From: Ignavibacteriota bacterium
GTDB taxonomy: Bacteria; Bacteroidota; Ignavibacteria; UBA10030; UBA6906
Assembly (NCBI GenBank): GCA_003152875.1
Contig: PMBF01000018.1
Coordinates: 75,536 to 110,504 of the forward strand
Reading direction: 5' to 3'
Length of the DNA stretch: 34,969 nt
Under the pieces are notes generated by a model, which did no database searches, was not told the DNA's origin, and saw nothing but the letters and a program-made list of their open reading frames with translations. Made by a program: the position numbers and the translations under genes. Shown one piece after another: positions 22,807 to 31,218 of the stretch. Numbering within the stretch: the stretch's first letter is position 1; the number at the start of each line of letters is the position of its first letter.

Positions 22807-24147
22807 TCAGATCTTGATTTCCTTTTCGGTCATCCCTTCGATGTTCTTCACCAGATCGACCATGAACCTAGCCGCGTCGGCGCCGTCAATCAGACGGTGG
22901 TCGTACGAGAGACTAAGGGGAAGGACGGTGCGCCGCATGAGCTTCTTCTTTCTGAACAGCATCGCCTCCGAGCTTCGCGCCACGCCGAGAATCGCCACTT
23001 CGGGCTTGTTGATGATCGGGGTGAACACTCCGCTGCCGATCCCGCCCTGGTTGGATATCGTAAACGACCCCCCTTGCATCTCCTCGAGGGAGACCTTTCT
23101 CTCTCGTGTGCGCTCGGCCAGCTGTGCGAGTTCGACGGCCAGGTCAAGGAGCGACTTCTTGTCAGCATCACGAATGACCGGGACGATCAATCCCTGTTCG
23201 GTGTCTACGGCGATGCCGATGTGGAAATACTCCTTGAACACCACGTTCGTCCCTGTTTCATCGATGCTGGCATTGAAGAGGGGATGTTCCTGGAGGGTCT
23301 TTACCACCGCCTTGACCAGAAGGGGGGTCATGCTCAGGTGGGCTTTCTTCTTCTGGTATTGTGGCGCGAATTTCTTCCGCAGCTTCGTCAGCCCCGTGAT
23401 ATCGGCCTCATCGAACTGCGTCACATGAGGAATCGCATTCCAGGATTCCACCATGCGTCCGGCGATCGTGCGCCGGGTCACCGACAATTGCTCCGTGCGG
23501 ACGTGTCCCCATTTCGAAAAATCGACCCGCTGAGGAGAGGGCTTTTGCGCCGTGGGAGGGGCACCCGCACCGCCGGCCGTCTGGGACACCTCTGCTGCCC
23601 TCTGTAGCCGCTGGAGGTAGAGGCGCACATCTGAGGTGACAATACGCCCTCCCCGTTCGCTTCCCCTGACACGGGAGAGATCGATGCCGAGTTCCCGGGC
23701 CATCTTTCTCAACGTGGGAGAAGCGACGGGCGTTGCGCCTCCGTCGGATGGTTTCGCCGCGGTCTCCTGAGGAGCGAGCGTTGTGCCGGTGTCTCCCGTA
23801 TGCCGGGCAGCGGGCGGCGATCCCCCGGCGGCCCCGGCCGCTGCGGGTTCCACCGCCGGTTCACTGGACACTTCAATCTCTTCGGGGGCGTGACGGGGCA
23901 CCGGGGCGGGGGCAGCACCTTCGTTCAGCGTAAAAATCAGCTGCCCGACTTTTATGAGATCGCCATCCTTGACGTGCATCGCCATGATGGTTCCGGCGGC
24001 AGGCGATGGAATCGAAGCGACCGCCTTTTCGCTCTCCAGTTCCAGGATGGGCTGGTCCTTGTTGACCCTGTCGCCTACCTTGACAAAGATGCTGGCCACG
24101 GTTCCGGAATCCGCTCCTTCGCCGAGACGGGGTAATCTGACCTCCAT
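22807..24147 (-). CDS. aceF: Pyruvate dehydrogenase E2 (dihydrolipoamide acetyltransferase)
   Basis: 446 residues. One lipoyl domain (1-78, lipoylated K41 in ESEKAVAS), a Pro/Ala linker, an E1/E3-binding domain (about 130-170, TLRKMARELGIDLSRVRGSERGG) and the acetyltransferase domain (about 215-446) ending in YDHRLIDGADAARFM, where the His is catalytic. It passes acetyl groups to CoA and forms the complex core. ATG 24147 has AAGGAGG 8 bases upstream. It lies 28 bases after aceE. Having one lipoyl domain instead of E. coli's three is common outside Proteobacteria. The lipoate ligase gene at 26929 could modify K41. Confidence 0.95.
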   Translation of the reverse strand: MEVRLPRLGEGADSGTVASIFVKVGDRVNKDQPILELESEKAVASIPSPAAGTIMAMHVKDGDLIKVGQLIFTLNEGAAPAPVPRHAPEEIEVSSEPAVEPAAAGAAGGSPPAARHTGDTGTTLAPQETAAKPSDGGATPVASPTLRKMARELGIDLSRVRGSERGGRIVTSDVRLYLQRLQRAAEVSQTAGGAGAPPTAQKPSPQRVDFSKWGHVRTEQLSVTRRTIAGRMVESWNAIPHVTQFDEADITGLTKLRKKFAPQYQKKKAHLSMTPLLVKAVVKTLQEHPLFNASIDETGTNVVFKEYFHIGIAVDTEQGLIVPVIRDADKKSLLDLAVELAQLAERTRERKVSLEEMQGGSFTISNQGGIGSGVFTPIINKPEVAILGVARSSEAMLFRKKKLMRRTVLPLSLSYDHRLIDGADAARFMVDLVKNIEGMTEKEIKI

Positions 24148-24175
24148 GAGCAGTTGCCTCCTTGAGGAAGGGGTT

Positions 24176-26872
24176 TCACACAACGATGTACGGATACGGC
24201 TTTTCGGGGTCGACCCCCAGCTCCTTGATCGCCTTCTCGACCGCCTGTTTCTTCACCTGGCCCTTCTCAGCCAGCGCGTAGAGAGTGGCAATGACCACAG
24301 ACTCGGTATCAATCTCGAAATAGCGGCGAAGGCGCGTGCGGGTATCGCTTCTGCCGAAGCCGTCGGTCCCGAGTGTCGTAAGCCCTCCCGGGATCCACGG
24401 CGCGATCTGGTCGGGCACCATCTTCATGTAATCCGAGACGGCGACAAACACGCCGCTTTCCTTCCCCACGGTGGATTCCAGATACGACTTGCGCGGGGGT
24501 TCCGCCGGATGGAGCATATTCCAGCGGCGTGCCTTCAGGGCATCGTGACGGAGCAGCTTGTAGCTCGTCGCGCTCCAGACGTCGGCGGAGACATTGTACC
24601 GGTCAGCCAGGATCTTTTGTGCTGCCAGGGCTGAACGGAGAATGGGACCGCTCCCCAGGATGTGGGCCTTCAACCTGGTCCCGCCTGGACCGGGGGCGAA
24701 CCTGTACAGGCCTTTGAGGATCCCTTCCTCGATCCCCTGAGGCATGGGCGGCATGCTGTAGTTCTCGTTGTAGAGTGTCAGGTAGTAGAACACTTCCTCA
24801 CCATCCGCGTACATGCGCCGCAGGCCGTCCTGAATGATGACCGCCACTTCGTAGGCCCAGGCCGGGTCATAGGTCAGGAGGGTGGGAATGGTGCTTGCCA
24901 GGAGGTGGCTGTGGCCGTCTTCGTGTTGCAGTCCTTCCCCGTTCAGTGTGGTACGGCCGGCCGTACCGCCCAGCAGGAATCCTTTTGCCCTGATGTCGCC
25001 TGCCGCCCACATGAGGTCTCCGGTCCGCTGGAACCCGAACATCGAGTAGTAGACGTAGAAGGGGATCATATGGATTCCCCAAGACGCGTAGGAAGTCGCC
25101 GCCGCAATCCAGGATGACATAGCTCCGGACTCGGTGATCCCTTCTTCGAGGACCTGGCCGTCTTTCTTCTCGCTGTAGAAGAGCAGCGATTCCTTGTCCA
25201 CGGGCTCATACAGCTGCCCTTTCGGCGAGTAGATGCCGATCTCCCTGAACAAGGGGTCCATGCCGAACGTGCGCGCCTCGTCGGGGATGATGGGGACAAT
25301 GCGTTTCCCGATCGTCTTGCTCCGGAGCAACATGCTCAGCATCCTGACGAAGGCCATTGTCGTGGACACCTCGAACCGTTCCGACCCGCGAAGGAACTCG
25401 GAGAATGCGGCCAGCCTGGGGATATCCAGCCGTTCCGTGGACGCCCTGCGCCGCGGCAGGAAGCCTCCAAGCTCTTTACGGCGCTCATGGAGGTAGAGCG
25501 TTTCGGGGCTGTCGGAGGGAGGACGGTAGAACGGAGTTTCCGTGACCTCTTCGTCGCTGATGGGGATATCGAACCGCCTGCGGAACTCGCGCAGCTCCTT
25601 TTCGTTCAGTTTCTTCTGCTGGTGGGTTACGTTCCGTCCCTCGCCAGCCTCTCCCAGGCCGTACCCCTTGATGGTCTTTGCCAGGATCACCGTCGGTTCT
25701 CCGCGGTGCCCGATGGCCGCCTTGTAGGCGGCATGGACTTTTTTGGGATCGTGACCGCCCCTGAGCAGCTTGCTGATCTGCTCGTCCGAGAGATGGTTCA
25801 CCATATCGTAGAGCTCCGGATAACGGCCGAAGAAGTGCTTGCGCGTGTAACTCCCGGGGCTCACTGAGTATTTCTGGTAGTCGCCGTCCACGGCCTCTTC
25901 CATCCGCTTGAGCAGCAAGCCCTTGGAGTCCGAGGCGAAGAGCGGATCCCAGTCCGACCCCCAGATCACCTTGATGACGTTCCAACCGGCGCCGTGGAAA
26001 AGCATCTCGAGCTCCTGAATGATCTTGCCATTGCCGCGGACCGGTCCGTCGAGACGCTGGAGGTTGCAGTTGACTACCCAGATCAGGTTGTCAAGATGCT
26101 CGCGGCCGGCCACCGTCACCGCACCCTGGCTTTCCGGTTCGTCCATCTCTCCATCTCCCAGGAACGCCCACACTCTGGGTTCGTCGCCCTCCGTCAGGCC
26201 TCGCGCGCGGAGGTAGCGGTTGAAGCGCGCCTGGTAAATGGACATGATGGGTCCGAGTCCCATGGACACGGTCGGGAACTGCCAGAAATCCGGCATGAGA
26301 TAGGGATGGGGATAGGAGGACAGCCCGCCTCCCTCGGCCAGCTCTTGCCGGAAATTGTGAAGGTGATCGGCATCGATGCGTCCTTCGAGGAAGGCGCGCG
26401 CATAGATTCCGGGGACCCCATGCCCCTGGAAATAGACCATGTCGGCCTGGCGGCCGTTGTCTCCCCCGACGAAGAAATGATTGAACGCCACCTCGTAGAG
26501 TGTCGCCGAGGATGCGTAGGTGGAAATGTGACCTCCCAGACCGCTGTGGAGCCGGTTGGCTTTCACCACCATCGCCATGGCATTCCAGCGTGTATAGCTC
26601 TTGATCCTCCGCTCGATCTCGCGGTTTCCGGGATAGGGGGGTTCGTCTTCGACCGGGATAGTGTTAATGTACGGGGTGCTGACGGTATGGGGAATGGACA
26701 TCCCGGAGTCGCGGAGGCGCGTGACCAGCCGCTCAAGGAGGAGCGGGACCTGCGCATTCTCGCGGTCGCGCAGGACCGACTCGATCACGAACTCCAGTGC
26801 CTCGAGCCAGCGGTCGCGGTCCAAGCCGCCGTCTTGCGGAAGTGTCGTACGTTCAGTATGTTGCTTTTCCAC
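24176..26872 (-). CDS. aceE: Pyruvate dehydrogenase E1, homodimeric type
   Basis: 898 residues, close to the 887 of E. coli AceE. Thiamine-diphosphate enzyme that decarboxylates pyruvate and transfers the hydroxyethyl to E2. The TPP/Mg motif GDGEMDEPES is present, and the N-terminus (YINTIPVEDEPPYPGNREIERRI) matches AceE, whose N-terminal part binds E2. The start is GTG 26872 with GAGG just upstream. First gene of the aceE-aceF-lpd group. The divergent lipoate ligase gene begins 56 bases away, so their promoters overlap or interleave. Confidence 0.96.
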   Translation of the reverse strand: MEKQHTERTTLPQDGGLDRDRWLEALEFVIESVLRDRENAQVPLLLERLVTRLRDSGMSIPHTVSTPYINTIPVEDEPPYPGNREIERRIKSYTRWNAMAMVVKANRLHSGLGGHISTYASSATLYEVAFNHFFVGGDNGRQADMVYFQGHGVPGIYARAFLEGRIDADHLHNFRQELAEGGGLSSYPHPYLMPDFWQFPTVSMGLGPIMSIYQARFNRYLRARGLTEGDEPRVWAFLGDGEMDEPESQGAVTVAGREHLDNLIWVVNCNLQRLDGPVRGNGKIIQELEMLFHGAGWNVIKVIWGSDWDPLFASDSKGLLLKRMEEAVDGDYQKYSVSPGSYTRKHFFGRYPELYDMVNHLSDEQISKLLRGGHDPKKVHAAYKAAIGHRGEPTVILAKTIKGYGLGEAGEGRNVTHQQKKLNEKELREFRRRFDIPISDEEVTETPFYRPPSDSPETLYLHERRKELGGFLPRRRASTERLDIPRLAAFSEFLRGSERFEVSTTMAFVRMLSMLLRSKTIGKRIVPIIPDEARTFGMDPLFREIGIYSPKGQLYEPVDKESLLFYSEKKDGQVLEEGITESGAMSSWIAAATSYASWGIHMIPFYVYYSMFGFQRTGDLMWAAGDIRAKGFLLGGTAGRTTLNGEGLQHEDGHSHLLASTIPTLLTYDPAWAYEVAVIIQDGLRRMYADGEEVFYYLTLYNENYSMPPMPQGIEEGILKGLYRFAPGPGGTRLKAHILGSGPILRSALAAQKILADRYNVSADVWSATSYKLLRHDALKARRWNMLHPAEPPRKSYLESTVGKESGVFVAVSDYMKMVPDQIAPWIPGGLTTLGTDGFGRSDTRTRLRRYFEIDTESVVIATLYALAEKGQVKKQAVEKAIKELGVDPEKPYPYIVV

Positions 26873-26928
26873 GTTGCCTCATCTGCGTATCTGGTTGCTT
26901 AAAAAAAACCTAATGCCGCCGTTTGCCG

Positions 26929-27804
26929 ATGACACCGGAACCCTCGCTCTTTGAGTCCCGCAACACGGGACCGCTCTTTGGGTCCCGCAAGACGAGGCCG
27001 CTCTCCGAGTCCCACGCGGCGGGGTCGAATTTTGAATCCCACGAAGCGGGACCGCTCACCGGAGGATTGGCCGGGCCGTTTCGTCTGATTGATCTCACCC
27101 TGCCAACTCCCGAGGAAAACCTCGCGTGTGATGAGGCGATGCTCGCTCTCTCTGAAGAACGGGGGACATCCGGCATCCTGCGGTTCTGGGAGCCCCGGAC
27201 GTCGTTCGTCGTGGTGGGCTACTCAGGAAGCGTTGCCGAGGAGGCATATGTTGACCGATGCAAGGAGGAAGGCGTTCCGATTCTGCGCCGTTTCACCGGC
27301 GGGGGAACCGTCCTCCAGGGACCGGGCTGTCTGGACTACGCGCTGGTGCTGCCGATAGCAATGCACAGCGCGCTGGAGACGATCACCGGCACCAACCGGT
27401 TTGTCATGCAAAGGCTCCGTGGTGCGATTGCGTCTCTCCTCCCTCCGCAGGCCCCACTCGGGGTGAACGGCGGGACGGACCTGACATTTGACAGATGGAA
27501 GGTCGCGGGAAGCGGCCAGCGCCGGGGCACTTCGCACCTCCTGTTCCATGGTGTGATCCTGCTGGAGCTTGATCTCCCGCAGATCGGGAGGCTGCTGCCC
27601 ATGCCCGCAAGGCGGCCGGAATACCGGAAGGGCCGTCCCCATGAAGAGTTCGTGCGAAATCTCGGATTGCCGGCTGCCAGTGTCAAGCGCGCAATTGCCC
27701 ACGCATGGGGCGCCGGGGAAGAAACAGTGGATATTCCCCCCGCGCGCATCACATCGCTGGTCGACTCGCGGTACGCCCTTTCCTCCTGGAACTTCAGGAA
27801 ATAG
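26929..27804 (+). CDS. Lipoate/octanoate protein ligase-family enzyme with repeat-derived N-terminus
   Basis: 291 residues of the LplA/LipB/BirA fold. RRFTGGGTVLQGPGCLDYAL holds the RRxxGGG loop, and WKVAGSGQ supplies the conserved adenylate-site lysine. The catalytic domain begins near FRLIDLTLPTPEENLACDEAM (about residue 51). The C-terminal LplA accessory domain is absent, so it may be an octanoyltransferase (LipM-like) or a ligase needing a partner. The first 46 residues are four 9-residue repeats (ES/GS-R/H...) coded by a 27-bp tandem repeat and not part of the fold. ATG 26929 is the only in-frame ATG upstream of the fold and lacks a ribosome site, so the true start is uncertain. Divergent from aceE; likely lipoylates AceF. 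Confidence 0.85.
   Translation: MTPEPSLFESRNTGPLFGSRKTRPLSESHAAGSNFESHEAGPLTGGLAGPFRLIDLTLPTPEENLACDEAMLALSEERGTSGILRFWEPRTSFVVVGYSGSVAEEAYVDRCKEEGVPILRRFTGGGTVLQGPGCLDYALVLPIAMHSALETITGTNRFVMQRLRGAIASLLPPQAPLGVNGGTDLTFDRWKVAGSGQRRGTSHLLFHGVILLELDLPQIGRLLPMPARRPEYRKGRPHEEFVRNLGLPAASVKRAIAHAWGAGEETVDIPPARITSLVDSRYALSSWNFRK
26954..27061. repeat. Four-copy 27-bp tandem repeat at the 5' end of the lipoate ligase gene
   Basis: Units 26954-26980, 26981-27007, 27008-27034 and 27035-27061, preceded by a partial copy (26941-26953). The first unit carries the dyad GTCCCG-N5-CGGGAC (26955-26971), close to the hairpin core at 14040-14056 (14 of 17 bases equal). Being a multiple of three, it stays in frame. 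Confidence 0.88.
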
Positions 27805-27853
27805 GCGGCACCTATTCGTCTTCGTAGTATAACACGGAAAACAGGCAAAAAAT

Positions 27854-28606
27854 TCAAATCCTCTCCACCCCGTTCTCCTGTATCCATCCCACCTTTCCGT
27901 CGGCGATATGGATCTTGACCCAGGATCCGACGCGGTCGATCAGCTGCACCCTGATCCCCGCATGAAGGACAAAGGCATCGCTGCTCTTCTCATCGGGGGA
28001 GTTTTTCACGGTGACGACCCCTGTCATCACCACGGCCTCGTCGGTGCGGTGCAGCTCGGCCACCCGGACATACATCAGGAGAAGGGTGCATGCCAGGAGC
28101 AGGACAGCAACACCTGCGCACCATAGTCCGGCAGTGCGCAGCAGGTACGTGCGTCCGAGGAGGACGACACAGAAGGCACCGAGGAACAGGACGAAACACC
28201 CGTAGCAAATCCACGTGATCGTCAGGAGCGAGAAGGAATCTTTCAGTCCCTGCCACCAATCCCACAGGAACAGGCGGGGGGCCGGTTCGATCTTGTCGGT
28301 GATCATCGTTCCGGCCAGCTGGAGATTGTGGCGGAGGTCCTCATCATCGGGCATCAGGCGGCGGGCGCGCTCATAGTTCAGGATGGCCCGCGCGATATTT
28401 CCTGACCGGTAATAGGCGTTGCCCAGATTGTAATACAGATCGCCCGCGACATACCCATTGTGGAGGATGGATTCGTACAGCCCGAGGGCCTTTCCCAGAT
28501 CGCCCTGCTGGTACGCCTGGTTGCCTTCCGCAAACAGTTGTTCCGGAGCCTGCGCGCTGAGCGCAGCCGGGAGACAGAGGAGAACTGCCAGGAGGACTCT
28601 GTTCAT
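27854..28606 (-). CDS. batE: BatE: TPR and SH3-like membrane protein
   Basis: 250 residues. Signal peptide (MNRVLLAVLLCLPAALSAQ), two TPR-like repeats (about 22-97, GNQAYQQGDLGKALGLYE and LYYNLGNAYYRSGNIARAI), two membrane helices (about 130-150 and 158-178), and a C-terminal SH3-like domain (about 190-250, VVTVKNSPDEKSSDAFVLHAGIRVQLID). This is the BatE layout. Last gene of the bat cluster; its ATG overlaps the batD stop by 4 bases. It converges with the lipoate ligase gene. The role in aerotolerance or envelope integrity is known only broadly. Confidence 0.92.
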   Translation of the reverse strand: MNRVLLAVLLCLPAALSAQAPEQLFAEGNQAYQQGDLGKALGLYESILHNGYVAGDLYYNLGNAYYRSGNIARAILNYERARRLMPDDEDLRHNLQLAGTMITDKIEPAPRLFLWDWWQGLKDSFSLLTITWICYGCFVLFLGAFCVVLLGRTYLLRTAGLWCAGVAVLLLACTLLLMYVRVAELHRTDEAVVMTGVVTVKNSPDEKSSDAFVLHAGIRVQLIDRVGSWVKIHIADGKVGWIQENGVERI

Positions 28607-30447
28607 TGCGCGTTGAGCGTCCGTTCAAGTTCCACGATGATGCGGCTGGCTTCCTCGTATGCCCGCTGCATGGCCGGCCGGTCCACGCTGGTCGGTGCGA
28701 ATCTCGCCATGTCACATGTCTCGAGGAGCGTGCGAAGCGCCTGTACGAGAGGCGCAGGGGTACCGGCATCGGCGAGGGCCCCGGCGGCCCGCTCGACCGA
28801 AAACTCCGCCTGGGGAATGCCGAGCTTGTCCCCAAGGTACTGCCAGAGGGCGCCTGCGGTCTCCGAGAAAAATCTCGGAGCGGACTTTGAGGCGCCGCCG
28901 GCTTTCGCACCGGTCTCCCGCAGCAGCCGTTCCCCCGTCTTGAGGCGTTTACGCGCCTCTCCGATGGCGCGCCGGTTTCGGTATCCCGCAACGTCGGAGA
29001 GTGCCGCGCGTCTGTTGCTGGCATAGACATAGGCTCCCGCGGCACCGGCAAGCGGAAGCAGGAGCAGCAGGACGAAACCACTGCTGTTGTACAGATACTC
29101 CCCCTGCCGTACAAACGCCGCCGGCCGTACCTTGATGAAGCGGATATCCTGGTTCAGCAGGCGGACGTCTTCCCTTCCCCCTCCGGCCACAAGCGGGACC
29201 GCGGGGGCGGTTCCCTGTTCGACGTTCAGCTCGATCTCCGGTGAGCGGAGCCTGATATACTCCCGCCGGTTCAGGTCAAAGTATGAAAAGGTTACGGGTT
29301 TGATGACTTTCATCCCGGGGTACCGCGGGATGAGGAGGTACTCGAACACCTTGCTGCCGGTGATCCGCTCCCCCTGCCGGTTGATGATTTCCTGGACCTT
29401 GGGGCTGTACTGCTCGAAGTCGGCGGGAAGCTCCAGAGCCGGGGCTTCAAGGAGCTTGATGTTTCCCGTCCCTGACACGGTGACCTTCAGGGAAACCGGT
29501 TCGTTGGTCCGGGTGGTCTTCTTGTCTACGGAGGTGGACATCGCGAACTGCCCCACGGCCCCCTTGAAATCCGGAGGGGCGCCTCCGGGGAGGGGATCGA
29601 CCATCACCTTCACAGGCTCGCTGCGGGCTGCGTAGTTCGTTGTCCGGCCGAAGGGATCACGGAAAAAGGCGTCAAAGGGATCGACCGACCGTGGGGCCGG
29701 CATTTGAATCTGGGTCTGGAGAGTCATAGGACTGATCTCCAGTGAGCCCGACTGCGTTGGGAAGAGGGCGGTCCGCTTGATGATTCCCACCCGGTACTGT
29801 TTGCCGTTGACCGTTTCCGTGCTCAGCTGGACATCTTTCGGGGTCTCCACATCCTCCCCCCAGAATCCGGTCATGGTGGGTGTTTTCTCGACTGCATAGT
29901 TCATCACCGTGAGCCGGGTGTAGAGCTTAAAGGAAAGATTGATCTGTTCCCCCTGCATCACGTGCGTCTTGCTGACGATAGCCCGGAGGAACACATTCTC
30001 AGCAATCTGTCCGCCCGCATTGTCAGGCGCGGATTGCTGCGCCCGCTGGGGGTTCTTCACCACGTCGAGGACAATAGGATTTGTCCGGAGGGTTTTGCCA
30101 CCGACATCGATCGTTGCCGGCCCGATGGAATACTTCCCTGCATCTCTGGCCTGCACCATGCAGCTGTACGTCACCGACGATGACATGGCCCCGTTCATGA
30201 ACTGCATGCTCGTCGACTGGTTAGGGCCGGACAGGGTGCGGAATCGGCTTAGGTCGGGAAGCTTGAAATTCTTCCCCCCACCGGTGCCGGCATTGGCGAG
30301 GGTGAAGGAGATGGTCAATTCCTCACCGACCCCCACCGGGTTCCGGTCGACCGATGCCTGGAACGAGGGATCCTGTGCCGCCGCCCGAAACGTCCCCGTC
30401 AGGACGAGGAACGCCAGGGCGTATCGTAGCCTATGGAAGCCAGCCAT
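28603..30447 (-). CDS. batD: BatD: oxygen-tolerance envelope protein
   Basis: 614 residues. Signal peptide (about 1-25), a large extracytoplasmic beta-rich part with the family start FQASVDRNPVGVGEELTISFTL (29-50) and repeated Ig-like segments (about 27-420), one transmembrane helix (about 457-476), then a helical cytoplasmic tail (about 480-614). Matches BatD/DUF-type oxygen-tolerance proteins. The gap to batC is 6 bases; no separate ribosome site is visible apart from an AAGGA inside the batC end, consistent with coupled translation. The stop overlaps batE. Confidence 0.92.
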   Translation of the reverse strand: MAGFHRLRYALAFLVLTGTFRAAAQDPSFQASVDRNPVGVGEELTISFTLANAGTGGGKNFKLPDLSRFRTLSGPNQSTSMQFMNGAMSSSVTYSCMVQARDAGKYSIGPATIDVGGKTLRTNPIVLDVVKNPQRAQQSAPDNAGGQIAENVFLRAIVSKTHVMQGEQINLSFKLYTRLTVMNYAVEKTPTMTGFWGEDVETPKDVQLSTETVNGKQYRVGIIKRTALFPTQSGSLEISPMTLQTQIQMPAPRSVDPFDAFFRDPFGRTTNYAARSEPVKVMVDPLPGGAPPDFKGAVGQFAMSTSVDKKTTRTNEPVSLKVTVSGTGNIKLLEAPALELPADFEQYSPKVQEIINRQGERITGSKVFEYLLIPRYPGMKVIKPVTFSYFDLNRREYIRLRSPEIELNVEQGTAPAVPLVAGGGREDVRLLNQDIRFIKVRPAAFVRQGEYLYNSSGFVLLLLLPLAGAAGAYVYASNRRAALSDVAGYRNRRAIGEARKRLKTGERLLRETGAKAGGASKSAPRFFSETAGALWQYLGDKLGIPQAEFSVERAAGALADAGTPAPLVQALRTLLETCDMARFAPTSVDRPAMQRAYEEASRIIVELERTLNAQ

Positions 30448-30453
30448 GTGTTG

Positions 30454-31218
30454 TTACCAGTCCTTGTCTGTCTTTGCCTGCCCGGCAGGCCGGGCCCGCA
30501 GCTTCTTCTGCACGTCCTTCTCGCTGTTCTTCAGTACCTCCAGAATCCGCTCCGCATCCGCCCGCGACATCCTCTTGTCCTGTTGCTGCTGTCGGTTCTG
30601 AGCCTGGTTCTGCTGATCCGGCGGGTTCTGCTTGTTTTTGTCCTGATTCTTATCCTGATTTTTATCTTTGTTTTGATCCTGGTTCTGTTTCTGATTGTCC
30701 TGCTTATTCTTGTCGTTCTTCTTTTTGTCGTTCTTGTTCTTGTCGTTCTTGTTCTTGTCGTTTTTGTTCTGTTGCTGTTGTTGCTGCTGCTGTCGAAGTT
30801 TTTCCAGCGCGTACGAAAGGTTGTACTTGGCTTCCTCGTCGCGGGGATTGAGTTTCAGGGCATCGACGTACGAACGCACGGCGTCTTCGTAGCGCTGGTC
30901 GGCCATATGCGTGTTGCCGATATTATACCAGGCGTAGGCTTTGGTGTCCCGTTGTTCCGCCTTTTGCAGCGCCAGGTCGAATTCCTTCGCCGCTTCCTCG
31001 TTCTTCCCCTGTTTAGCGAGAGCGTTGCCGAGGTTGAAATGCCCCTGCACCAGGTCCTTCTCTTTCTCGAGCGCTTTCCGGTAGTTCACCTCCGCATCGG
31101 CGAACTTGCGGTCCAGATAGAGGTCGTTCCCTCCGTTGACCAACGAGCGGACAGACTGCGCGGGCGCCGACTGGACGGCCAGTATGAGAGCAGTCACCAT
31201 CCACCATTTCCTCATCAT
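30454..31218 (-). CDS. batC: BatC: TPR protein with Gln/Asn/Lys/Asp low-complexity tract
   Basis: 254 residues. N-terminal signal-like segment (WWMVTALILAVQSAPA), TPR repeats (about 24-140; GHFNLGNALAKQGKNEEAAKEF, AYAWYNIGNTHMADQRYEDA), a 70-residue Q/N/K/D-only tract (143-213) and a conserved BatC end (MSRADAERILEVLKNSEKDVQKKLRA). The start ATG 31218 overlaps the batB stop by 4 bases. The tract is coded by short repeated triplet-like units and is probably length-variable between strains. BatC is thought to act with the VWA proteins BatA/BatB in a membrane complex. Confidence 0.9.
   Translation of the reverse strand: MMRKWWMVTALILAVQSAPAQSVRSLVNGGNDLYLDRKFADAEVNYRKALEKEKDLVQGHFNLGNALAKQGKNEEAAKEFDLALQKAEQRDTKAYAWYNIGNTHMADQRYEDAVRSYVDALKLNPRDEEAKYNLSYALEKLRQQQQQQQQNKNDKNKNDKNKNDKKKNDKNKQDNQKQNQDQNKDKNQDKNQDKNKQNPPDQQNQAQNRQQQQDKRMSRADAERILEVLKNSEKDVQKKLRARPAGQAKTDKDW
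30580..30792 (-). repeat. Low-complexity Q/N/K/D coding tract in batC
   Basis: Eight Gln, then NKNDK-type units (NKNDKNKNDKNKNDK) and Q/N-rich runs, in codons made mostly of AAC, AAG, GAC and CAG. The A-rich coding strand contrasts with the GC-rich neighbours and is prone to slippage. Confidence 0.85.

Noticed and set aside
22279-23607. 442-codon + strand frame across the lpd-aceF junction
   Set aside because: It runs antisense to two certain enzyme genes and shows no family motif.
26954-27061. CRISPR-like array
   Set aside because: The 27-bp units are directly adjacent with no spacers, stay in a coding frame, and no cas gene is present.
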